NCBI GenBank assembly: GCA_947625175.1
Contig: CANQNI010000037.1
Coordinates: 1 to 11,427 of the forward strand
Source of the DNA: an uncultured Eubacteriaceae bacterium
GTDB lineage: Bacteria; Bacillota; Clostridia; Eubacteriales; Eubacteriaceae
Length of the DNA stretch: 11,427 bases
Direction: 5' to 3'
Part shown: positions 1 through 6,148 of the stretch, one piece after another
How positions within the stretch are numbered: the first letter of the stretch is position 1
Layout: each line of letters begins with the position of its first letter
Made by a program: the position numbers and the translations under genes
The notes under the pieces: model-generated
Seen by the model: the letters and a program-made list of their open reading frames with translations, nothing else
What the model was told of the DNA's origin: nothing
Databases searched by the model: none

Positions 1-300
1 AGGCCGAATGTTAATTATCTTATTTTTATTGCTGTATTTTCCTTTTTGTCCGTGCCGGTACAACCGGAAAGCTTAAAATCAGGGCGAAAACAGCCCTCAT
101 GTGGTATAATTTCGCTCAAGAAAACTGTTAAAAAAGACGGAAAATTCAGGTATTCCGGTGAATCGCAACCTTTCCCAACCGTATTTTTTAACGTTGGGAT
201 CGCAAGATTGCATTTTGGTCACCTTTTATAGCATTTAGTCACCTTTTAAAGCACAAATGGGGTTTTGGTCACCTTTTATAGCATTTGGTCACCTTTTAAT
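1..300. mobile_element. Probable end of an IS21-like insertion sequence (partial, no transposase in window)
   Basis: No convincing gene lies here. The segment is unlike the rest of the window. Around positions 50-130 it is clearly GC-richer and holds small inverted repeats: CCGGT/ACCGG at 55-67, AGGGC/GCCCT at 81-97 and CCCAAC/GTTGGG at 174-198. The last 85 bases carry four spaced copies of a GGTCACCTTTTA motif. Multiple short terminal repeats that bind the transposase are known for the IS21 family, and that is the reason for the family guess. The transposase genes would lie left of position 1. The outer boundary cannot be fixed: the last repeat core ends at 298, while IS21-type ends usually terminate in CA, which would fit 290-291. 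A short open frame at 46-231 has a TTG start, no clear Shine-Dalgarno site and runs into the repeats, so I do not call it a gene. The family call is inference. Confidence 0.45.
214..300. repeat. Four-copy spaced direct repeat, core GGTCACCTTTTA
   Basis: Core copies begin at 217, 237 (first base A instead of G), 267 and 287, so the spacings are 20, 30 and 20 bp. The copies form two larger blocks, 214-250 and 264-300. These are about 37 bp long, identical except for one base, and offset by 50 bp. The final copy overlaps the end of thyX. The regular, near-helical-turn spacing suggests binding sites for a protein such as an IS transposase at an element end rather than a random tandem repeat. Confidence 0.85.
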
Positions 301-1083
301 GTCGTCTAACACCTTTATAGAATTGAATTCTTTTATTACTTCCTCTCTTTTACCGCAAGACATATTTCCTTCGGGACAAGGACCAGTTAAACAGTTAGGG
401 CCAGCATCTTTAAATAAAGTTGGAGCTACTTCGTAAGCTTGTCTTAACATTTCTTTTGCTAAGTTTCTAATTTCCCATTGGGCTCTATTACAACAACGGA
501 CATTAAAGAAATGAAGTAATTCTCTAGCATTCATTGTAACAACTATCATTGTTTCAGTAGCATTAGGAAGGACAAATCTAGCATCTTCTATAGCTTTCTT
601 TTGAGCTGAACTTACTGCTCTTTTTTCATCTATTCCATTATTAATAAATTCTTCTTTATGTTGTTCTGTTAATATATCAGCTATTTGATCATAGGATTCT
701 TGAATATCTTTCATAGTTTCTTCAAAAATCTTTTTTGTTTCTGGGTTTTTTTCTATTTCAGGTGGAATTATATAATCAAATTGATCTTCGGAAACATATC
801 TTTGTGATTTTTGGCTATAAGAAGCTACTCTATGTCGAACTAACTGATGAGTTAAAGAACGACTAACGCCTTCAATTCCAAAGGTAAAAGTAGCATGTTC
901 AATAGGGGAGGCATGTCCAAAACCCATTAACATATTTAAAAACTTTGTTGAGGCTTGATCATCAAGATTATCCATTATTTCAGAAGCCGGTGTACTTGAA
1001 TAACAAAGTTTAGCCGCTGAAGCAATAACTTTTTCAGGAGCGGGAGTATAAGCTAATAATTTTACTTTTGGTTCTACTTTCAA
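289..1083 (-). CDS. thyX: Flavin-dependent thymidylate synthase ThyX
   Basis: ThyX makes dTMP from dUMP using methylenetetrahydrofolate and FAD/NADPH in the cytosol. Numbered from the start chosen here (264 aa), the family signature RHRx7S is R83-H84-R85 to S93. The conserved C-terminal-half block [22 protein letters not shown] follows, then a cysteine-bearing tail (C231, C236, C243; [12 protein letters not shown] and SCGK) of a kind seen in some Bacillota ThyX proteins. I prefer the TTG at 1083. It has an AGAAAGAA-like site upstream and gives the usual KVKLLAYTP beginning. A TTG at 1110 (273 aa) lacks a ribosome site and lies almost at the predicted transcription start. The stop codon (289-291) and last two to three codons lie inside the IS-like repeat, so the extreme C-terminus may have been redefined by an insertion. 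The gene is divergent from the carboxypeptidase gene. Confidence 0.95.
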   Translation of the reverse strand: MKVEPKVKLLAYTPAPEKVIASAAKLCYSSTPASEIMDNLDDQASTKFLNMLMGFGHASPIEHATFTFGIEGVSRSLTHQLVRHRVASYSQKSQRYVSEDQFDYIIPPEIEKNPETKKIFEETMKDIQESYDQIADILTEQHKEEFINNGIDEKRAVSSAQKKAIEDARFVLPNATETMIVVTMNARELLHFFNVRCCNRAQWEIRNLAKEMLRQAYEVAPTLFKDAGPNCLTGPCPEGNMSCGKREEVIKEFNSIKVLDDIKR

Positions 1084-1115
1084 AATAAAAATTCTTTCTA
1101 ATAGATTCAAAAGAA

Positions 1116-1124
1116 ATTATAGCA
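1116..1124 (-). promoter_or_regulatory. Extended -10 promoter for thyX
   Basis: On the minus strand this reads TGCTATAAT, a perfect extended -10 element (TGn plus TATAAT). No good -35 hexamer is visible at 17 bp, which is typical of extended -10 promoters. Transcription would start near 1109, so the TTG at 1110 would fall at or before the mRNA 5' end. This supports the TTG at 1083 as the thyX start. Confidence 0.55.
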
Positions 1125-1133
1125 TAGTGAAAA

Positions 1134-1142
1134 TGTTACAAT
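1134..1142 (+). promoter_or_regulatory. Extended -10 promoter for the D,D-carboxypeptidase operon
   Basis: The plus strand reads TGTTACAAT, an extended -10 with one mismatch in the hexamer. The predicted start near 1149 gives a leader of about 24 nt before the ATG at 1173. The element sits only about 10 bp from the divergent thyX -10, so both polymerase footprints overlap. Confidence 0.5.
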
Positions 1143-1172
1143 AAGAAAAGAGAGAATTATTAGAAATTTAAA

Positions 1173-2552
1173 ATGAAGAGAATATTAAATATAATTGTAA
1201 TAGCTTTAATTTTTAGTTTTATTTTAGAAAATCAAATATTAGCCGCTTTACCGAGTTTACCTGCAGATGAAGGAATCTTATTAATTGATGAAGACACAAA
1301 TACTATTATTTATGAACAAAATAAAGAAGTCCCATTCGAGCCAGCTAGTACAACTAAATTATTAACAGCTTTAGTACTAGTAGATACGATCGATAATCTT
1401 GATCAGTTAGTTACTGTAGGTAATGAAATTAATGAATTTACATATGCTGATAGCAGAGCGATGATATGGGAAGGACAGCAACTCACCTACCGAGATCTTT
1501 TATATGCAATGTTAGTTCCTTCAGGTAATGATGCGGCACAATCAATTGCAGTAAATGTTGGAAAAATTTTAGCTAATACTCAAGATAAAGCTACAGCCGA
1601 AGCTGCTTTTATTAAGGCTATGAATCAAAAAGCTTCTGAATTAGGATTGACAAATAGTAACTTCGTTAATCCTCATGGTAGAAGTAATCCAAATCACTAC
1701 ACTACGCCTGAAGATTATATTAAGGTAACTCAGGCAGCTTTTAAAAATGATGCAATAAAAAGCGCTGCATCAGCTAAAGAATATATTATAAAAAATCAGG
1801 ATGGATCAAATAATGTTTTACATAGTTCTGATTATTGTTTATATACTAATAGCAATGATATGGCAGGTTATTCAGGTATAAGTTTCTTGTTTCCTAATTT
1901 AGTTCCGGGCGTTGTTCAGGATAATCCGTTATATTCCAAATATATTAATGCAGCGAAAACGGGTAGTACTGATAGTAACAAACGAACCTATGCATTTTAT
2001 TCAGATCAACCAAACAATAATGTTTATGGAGTGATTTTTAATTGTGATGAAATGTTAGGTATTTTTAGTCAATCTAAGGAATTAGTAGAATATTTAAATG
2101 AAAATTATCAAAATAATGATATAAGTGAATTAGTAGAAAAACAAAAACCTGAAATAGAAAATATTAGTATTTTATCGCCTAAAGAACTTAATATTAAAGT
2201 AACAGAAACTGAAATATATGACGATAAAAACAATTTAGATAAAATGAATGTAACTTATCGATTCAATGAGGATTTAATTAAAGAAGAAAATGGTAAATAT
2301 ACATTATTAGATACTATTCATAAAACTGAAAAAATTGGATCTGCCTTAGTTAATAATAGTAATGGATCTGTTAAGACAATTCCTATTTATGCAGAAAATA
2401 ACTATGTTCCAAAAACCTGGATTGATTATTTAATAGATAATCCAATATATCCAATAATAGGAATTGTTCTAATAATATTAATTATAGCGATTATTGTTTA
2501 TAGAAAACGGAAGAATAAAAAAGCGGAGAACGATATTTATGAGATTATTTAG
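1173..2552 (+). CDS. dacA: D-alanyl-D-alanine carboxypeptidase (penicillin-binding protein, S11 family)
   Basis: This enzyme trims the terminal D-Ala from peptidoglycan stem peptides on the outer face of the membrane. Residues 1-25 form a signal peptide (MKR, hydrophobic core, LAALP). The three penicillin-binding motifs are present: S59-T60-T61-K62 with the nucleophile serine, S117-G118-N119 and K262-T263-G264. The catalytic domain runs to about residue 310. Residues 325-410 probably form the beta-rich C-terminal domain, though sequence alone does not prove it. A transmembrane helix at about 425-444, followed by RKRKNKK, anchors the protein with a short cytoplasmic tail, unlike the amphipathic anchor helix of classical PBP5. 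The length of 459 aa is normal. No strong ribosome site is seen (AGAGAGAA lies rather far upstream). The gene overlaps the next one by 14 nt. The dacA symbol is by family, not by proven orthology. Confidence 0.93.
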   Translation: MKRILNIIVIALIFSFILENQILAALPSLPADEGILLIDEDTNTIIYEQNKEVPFEPASTTKLLTALVLVDTIDNLDQLVTVGNEINEFTYADSRAMIWEGQQLTYRDLLYAMLVPSGNDAAQSIAVNVGKILANTQDKATAEAAFIKAMNQKASELGLTNSNFVNPHGRSNPNHYTTPEDYIKVTQAAFKNDAIKSAASAKEYIIKNQDGSNNVLHSSDYCLYTNSNDMAGYSGISFLFPNLVPGVVQDNPLYSKYINAAKTGSTDSNKRTYAFYSDQPNNNVYGVIFNCDEMLGIFSQSKELVEYLNENYQNNDISELVEKQKPEIENISILSPKELNIKVTETEIYDDKNNLDKMNVTYRFNEDLIKEENGKYTLLDTIHKTEKIGSALVNNSNGSVKTIPIYAENNYVPKTWIDYLIDNPIYPIIGIVLIILIIAIIVYRKRKNKKAENDIYEII

Positions 2553-2823
2553 AATACTTCGTTTATTATTTAGATCTCGAAATGATGTAAAAGAAACAGA
2601 TAGATTATTAAAAGTTTTAGGACACAGATATTTTCCTCAATACGATCATTTTGGTCAGGCCTTAAAGGAAGTCGGAGAAACTTCATTATATATAGGATAT
2701 GAAACGAAATCAATCGAAAAAGAAGTTGAAGAAGTTAGAAATAAATTAGAAGATTTGGAGTATGAAATTAAAACAGTTCAAAAGAGTTTTAACCGGTTTA
2801 AAAGTAGAAATAAAATAGTCTAA
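2539..2823 (+). CDS. Small coiled-coil protein translationally coupled to the D,D-carboxypeptidase gene
   Basis: I do not recognise this 94-residue protein. The ATG at 2539 is preferred because GGAGA sits 9-10 nt upstream (2525-2529). A longer reading from 2494 would lie deep inside dacA and lacks such a site. The N-terminus (MRLFRILRLLFRSR) is basic and hydrophobic and could form an amphipathic membrane-surface helix. Residues about 55-90 are rich in E, K and spaced L/I/V (SIEKEVEEVRNKLEDLEYEI), consistent with a coiled coil. The gene overlaps the 3' end of dacA by 14 nt and is followed by a strong hairpin, so the two form a closed transcription unit. A membrane-surface or cell-wall-related role is suggested only by context. 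Confidence 0.75.
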   Translation: MRLFRILRLLFRSRNDVKETDRLLKVLGHRYFPQYDHFGQALKEVGETSLYIGYETKSIEKEVEEVRNKLEDLEYEIKTVQKSFNRFKSRNKIV

Positions 2824-2827
2824 ATTA

Positions 2828-2859
2828 ATAAAGCAGGTATCTGATTATACCTGCTTTAT
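2828..2859. terminator. Bidirectional intrinsic terminator-like hairpin between convergent genes
   Basis: A perfect 13-bp inverted repeat (2828-2840 and 2847-2859, core AAAGCAGGTAT/ATACCTGCTTT) has a 6-nt loop, CTGATT. It begins 5 bp after the stop of the 94-aa gene and ends 1 bp before the luxS stop. The A-rich start and T-rich end of the stem give U-rich 3' arms in both directions. The following U-tracts are weak (TATCTTA on plus, TAATTT on minus). It most likely ends both convergent operons. Confidence 0.8.
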
Positions 2860-2860
2860 C

Positions 2861-3340
2861 TTATACCGGGTAGATTAAATTTTCTTCATTTATATCGTAT
2901 AAAACTTCATTTAAAAATTTGTCAGCTTCGTAATTTGCCATTCCAAGATTTTGATCTAAATAATTTCCACAATCTCTAGGGAGAGCACCGGGAATATCTC
3001 CATCAAAGTCCCTAATGAATTCAAACATTTCCGTCATTAATGGAACAATATCTTTTGAATTTAAATCACCTTTCATAACTAGATAATTTCCAGTTCGACA
3101 ACCCATTGGACCGAAATAAATAATATCTTCTTTAAATTCAGGATGATTTCTTAAAAAAGTGGCTCCTAGATGTTCTATTGTATGAAGCTCAGCCGTATTC
3201 ATTACAGGCTCTCTATTCGGCTCTTTCATTCTAATATCAAATGTTGTTAAAATTTCGTCTCCAACCTGATCTTTTCTAGAGACATAAAGACCTCTTTTTA
3301 ATTTTTCATGATTAATAGTAAAACTAGGTATTTTATCCAT
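2861..3340 (-). CDS. luxS: S-ribosylhomocysteine lyase LuxS
   Basis: LuxS is a cytosolic metalloenzyme that splits S-ribosylhomocysteine into homocysteine and DPD, the precursor of AI-2. It belongs to the activated methyl cycle that removes S-adenosylhomocysteine. The length, 159 aa, is typical. The metal ligands are visible as H53 and H57 in HTIEH and C124 in LPRDCGNY. The catalytic residues are E56 and C81 (GPMGCRTG). The ATG at 3340 lies 1 nt after the recU stop, with AAAGGA about 8 nt upstream inside recU. It is the last gene of the six-gene minus operon, ending at the hairpin at 2828-2859. No mtnN (pfs) gene, which makes its substrate, is present in the window. Confidence 0.97.
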   Translation of the reverse strand: MDKIPSFTINHEKLKRGLYVSRKDQVGDEILTTFDIRMKEPNREPVMNTAELHTIEHLGATFLRNHPEFKEDIIYFGPMGCRTGNYLVMKGDLNSKDIVPLMTEMFEFIRDFDGDIPGALPRDCGNYLDQNLGMANYEADKFLNEVLYDINEENLIYPV

Positions 3341-3341
3341 T

Positions 3342-3875
3342 TCATTTTTCCTTTAAGTAAGTTTGAATAGCAGTTAGATAATGAATCAAGATATTTCCTG
3401 ACCTTTTAATTAGAAATTTTTCCTGAAATGCTTCAATTGGAATAGATTTTCTTCCTCCACGTTTAGCATTTTCCCAATACCATAATAGATCCTCAAAAGG
3501 TAGTAAAAAAATTTTTTCGTGGGAAACAAAACTCACAATCAAAAAGGCTAAACCATCCTGTTTATCAAAAGAATCCATAAATTTTATTTGGTGTTCATGA
3601 ATATTCTCTAATGGTAAATAATTAAGTTTAGTTTCTTTCGCATCAAAACAAATAGGAATACCCTGGACATTTCCAATATAGTCAACGGTAGACTTTTTAT
3701 CGAAATAAGCTAAAGTAATTTGACCGTGCTCGTTATCAAGCTCTACTGGTTTAATTGGGGTAGGAACTTTTTGAACTACAGCTAAGTTATTCTCTAAATA
3801 ATAATTATTACTTGTATTTATACATTCTTCCAGAAAACTACCTCTTAGATCATGTTGTTTTTTCCAGTAAGCCAC
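3342..3875 (-). CDS. recU: Holliday junction resolvase RecU
   Basis: RecU cuts Holliday junctions during recombinational repair and chromosome segregation in Bacillota. Family blocks are clear: RGSFLEECINTSNNYYL (residues 11-27), VPTPIKPVEL (37-46) and STVDYIGNVQGIPICFDAKETK (62-83). Compared with B. subtilis RecU (T86, D88, E101, K103), the nuclease residues align as T63, D65, D78 and K80, so Asp replaces the usual Glu in the E-x-K step. At 177 aa it is shorter than the usual roughly 200 aa, mainly at the N-terminus. The start is GTG at 3875, sharing one base with the stop of the upstream pseudouridine synthase gene (TAGTG). AAGGAG is present but about 13 nt away, so translation probably depends on coupling. 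In many Bacillota recU sits beside a class A PBP gene. Here a PBP gene lies about 6 kb away instead. Confidence 0.9.
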   Translation of the reverse strand: MAYWKKQHDLRGSFLEECINTSNNYYLENNLAVVQKVPTPIKPVELDNEHGQITLAYFDKKSTVDYIGNVQGIPICFDAKETKLNYLPLENIHEHQIKFMDSFDKQDGLAFLIVSFVSHEKIFLLPFEDLLWYWENAKRGGRKSIPIEAFQEKFLIKRSGNILIHYLTAIQTYLKEK

Positions 3876-4804
3876 TAGTTATTAAATTCTCCTTCTAGGA
3901 TCTTCTTAAACTGAATCGGCACTTCCGCAGAAGCGTTTAATAGTTCTTTATTATCATTGTATAAAATATAATTAGCTGCATGAAGTAATTGATTGCTTAA
4001 ATTATACTTTTTTTTAAAATAATTATTAATCTTATTATTTCCATATTTAGGATCGCCAATTATAGGGAATCCAGCTTCGCTGAGCTGAGCTCTAATCTGA
4101 TGAGATTTACCAGTAATCAAATCTACTTCTAATAATGTTAACTTTCCATTTCTTTTTATCGGTTTGTATTTTAATTCAACTTGCAAATCTCCATTTAATA
4201 TAGCTTTATTATCTTTTACATCTTTTCGGTAAGAATTAACAAGTTTTCCTGGTTCTTTAATATCACCGATTATTAAGGTTAAATAAGTTTTTTTAGTTTG
4301 ATGTTCTTTAATTAATTTAGCCGCTAATTTCTGTATATAATAGTTTTTAGGAATAATTATAATTCCACTTGTATTTCTATCTAATCTATTAAGTGGTGCA
4401 GGTGAGAAAGTACTATTGGATTTTAAAGAATTGGAAATTATATCAGAAACAGAAATATCATCTGAGGAGTCGGGTTGAGTTAATAGTCCAACCGGCTTAT
4501 TAATAACAATAAAATTATCATCTTCATAAGCCGGTGGTTTTAAAATTCTCTGTTTATCTTCAGGAATTGAAATTTTCTTTTGTTTTCCTTTAAATTTTTC
4601 TATTGTTTCATTCGAAAAGTAAATTTGAATTTTATCTTGATCCTGTAATATTTGATTTGGTTTAGCTTTTTTATTATTAATTGTAATATTTTTTTTACGG
4701 ATACTTTTTTGAATTAATGTTGGATCTATTTTTGGAAGTAATTTTTTTATATACCTATCTAATCGTTGCCCAAGACTATTTGAGTCTATTAAATATTCAG
4801 TCAT
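3875..4804 (-). CDS. RluA-family 23S rRNA/tRNA pseudouridine synthase with N-terminal S4 domain
   Basis: This enzyme converts specific uridines in structured RNA to pseudouridine. Residues about 11-65 form an S4 RNA-binding domain, and about 85-305 the RluA catalytic domain. The catalytic aspartate is D142 in NRLDRNTSG. YEDDNFIVINKPVG (93-106) and TGKSHQIRAQLSEAGFPIIGDPKYG are the other signature blocks. The length, 309 aa, is normal. It resembles the RluC/RluD branch, but which RNA site it modifies cannot be told. The ATG overlaps the upstream stop (TAATG) and no good ribosome site is seen, so it is likely coupled to the radical SAM gene. A second RluA paralogue lies at 8791-9711. Confidence 0.92.
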   Translation of the reverse strand: MTEYLIDSNSLGQRLDRYIKKLLPKIDPTLIQKSIRKKNITINNKKAKPNQILQDQDKIQIYFSNETIEKFKGKQKKISIPEDKQRILKPPAYEDDNFIVINKPVGLLTQPDSSDDISVSDIISNSLKSNSTFSPAPLNRLDRNTSGIIIIPKNYYIQKLAAKLIKEHQTKKTYLTLIIGDIKEPGKLVNSYRKDVKDNKAILNGDLQVELKYKPIKRNGKLTLLEVDLITGKSHQIRAQLSEAGFPIIGDPKYGNNKINNYFKKKYNLSNQLLHAANYILYNDNKELLNASAEVPIQFKKILEGEFNN

Positions 4805-5637
4805 TATACGTTACCCAAGTGAATTGTATTCAAGTATTTTGAAGCAATTCCGGCTAAAGCATGTAATGTTTCAATAGGAGTAGCTTCAGTTTCGTCCATT
4901 TTATAATTTGGGAAAAATCTTGTTATATGTAGTGGTATATTCTCGTCAATACTGGCTAAGTATTTTGATATTTCTTCCATTTCTTCTACAGTATCATTAA
5001 CACCAGGAACAACTAGTGTTGTTACTTCAACATGACATCCTTCATCATGAGCCGTTTTAATATTTTGTTTAACTGTTTCTAGATCTCCACCGATTTTAGG
5101 ATATAATTTTATCCCCTTTAAATCGATATTAAATGCATCAGTATTTTGAGCTACTTCTCTAAAGATCTCTGGATTAATACCACCATTAGTTACTACAACC
5201 GTTTTAAGACCATTCTTATGAGCAAATTTTTCTGTATCCAGAACATATTCATAATTAACTAATGGTTCATTATAAGTGAAAGCTATTCCTATATTTCCAT
5301 AGGGCATTAACTTTAGAGCCTGATTAACCAGTTCAGTTGGAGAAATTTTGTGTTTAGGAAAACTTTCACCACCATTCATTGAAATTGAATGGTTTTGGCA
5401 AAAAGGACAATTAAAATTACATCCAAAGTTACCTACTGATAAAATTTGACTTCCTGGATAAAAGTGAGCTAGAGGTTTCTTTTCAATGGGATCTAGAGCA
5501 ATAGAAGAAACTGTTTCATAATTTAAAGTTTCAATAGAACCGTTAATATTTCCCCTTGTATGACAAAGTCCAATTTGGCCCGGTTTCAGTCTACAATGAT
5601 GAGAGCAAACATTGCAAGAAATTGTATTATTCAACAT
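4804..5637 (-). CDS. amrS: AmmeMemoRadiSam system radical SAM enzyme
   Basis: This is a radical SAM protein of the conserved AMMECR1/Memo/radical SAM set, whose substrate is unknown to me. Numbered from the ATG at 5637 (277 aa), the SAM iron-sulfur cluster motif CxxxCxxC is C73, C77 and C80 in GCNFNCPFCQNH. An N-terminal cysteine set (C8, C11, C15, C25) is also typical of the family. FTYNEPLVNYEYV and NIDLKG are further family blocks. I choose this ATG because GAGG (5647-5650) lies 9 nt upstream. A TTG at 5652 gives 5 more residues but has no such site. The protein ends at LGNV, where many members continue for some 50 residues with a cysteine-containing tail, so this is a short form as I recall the family. 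It overlaps AMMECR1 by 11 nt. Confidence 0.92.
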   Translation of the reverse strand: MLNNTISCNVCSHHCRLKPGQIGLCHTRGNINGSIETLNYETVSSIALDPIEKKPLAHFYPGSQILSVGNFGCNFNCPFCQNHSISMNGGESFPKHKISPTELVNQALKLMPYGNIGIAFTYNEPLVNYEYVLDTEKFAHKNGLKTVVVTNGGINPEIFREVAQNTDAFNIDLKGIKLYPKIGGDLETVKQNIKTAHDEGCHVEVTTLVVPGVNDTVEEMEEISKYLASIDENIPLHITRFFPNYKMDETEATPIETLHALAGIASKYLNTIHLGNV

Positions 5638-6148
5638 GACGTATAACCTCAAAACGTTCTACATTAATAGGCTCATTCGGTAGAATTCCAGCTTTTTGAC
5701 AAGCAATTCCTAGCTGTTCTTCAATCGTATCCACACCTTCTAAGTCAGGAAGAAGTAATCCTTTTCTATAGTCTCTACTAACTATTACGCCATACTTTTT
5801 CGGATCAAGTTCTTCTAGTGAGCTTATTGGTTCTGCTGGTCCTAAAACATCAACAGAATAAACTAGATCATCAAGTTCATCTTCTCTGACGGGAGTAAAT
5901 CTAGGATCGCGTGAACATGCGCTTATGGCATTATGAATTATTTCTTCACCTAAATTATCATAAACAGCTTCGATAGTTCCTATACAACCTCTGAGTTGAC
6001 CATTCTTTTTTAATGAAACAAATGCTCCAGATTTATTGTTAAGTAATTCTTTATCAATTTCTTCAAGTGTTGGAAGATTTCCTGTTTTAGTATATTCTTC
6101 AACAGTTTCTTTTGCTAATTTAACATAAGGATCTTTAATTTTATTCAT
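5627..6148 (-). CDS. amrA: AMMECR1 domain protein (AmmeMemoRadiSam system protein A, AMMECR1 part)
   Basis: This is a stand-alone AMMECR1 domain of 173 aa. The invariant family motif LRGCIGT lies at residues 52-58, followed by SACSRDPRFTPV (76-87) and the core strands VYSVDVLGPAEPI. The biochemical role of AMMECR1 is not settled. The domain is conserved from bacteria to humans and in bacteria clusters with LigB/Memo and radical SAM genes, exactly as here. The ATG at 6148 has an ideal AAGGAG 8 nt upstream and overlaps the preceding gene by 8 nt (ATGAATAA). In many Clostridia this domain is the C-terminal half of a roughly 460-aa protein whose N-terminal half matches the preceding gene. Here the two halves are separate cistrons. 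Confidence 0.93.
   Translation of the reverse strand: MNKIKDPYVKLAKETVEEYTKTGNLPTLEEIDKELLNNKSGAFVSLKKNGQLRGCIGTIEAVYDNLGEEIIHNAISACSRDPRFTPVREDELDDLVYSVDVLGPAEPISSLEELDPKKYGVIVSRDYRKGLLLPDLEGVDTIEEQLGIACQKAGILPNEPINVERFEVIRHVE

Noticed and set aside
102..110. Perfect extended -10 TGGTATAAT on the plus strand
   Set aside because: No -35 is seen and no plus-strand gene follows before the convergent thyX. It may be chance or an outward promoter of the element, but nothing supports use.
46..231. A 61-codon open frame with a TTG start inside the IS-like end
   Set aside because: No clear Shine-Dalgarno site, no recognisable motif, and its end is made of the repeat array. It is most likely non-coding terminal sequence of the element.
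214..300. CRISPR-like array
   Set aside because: The repeats are short, with uneven 20- and 30-bp spacing and partly repeated spacers, and no cas genes are present.
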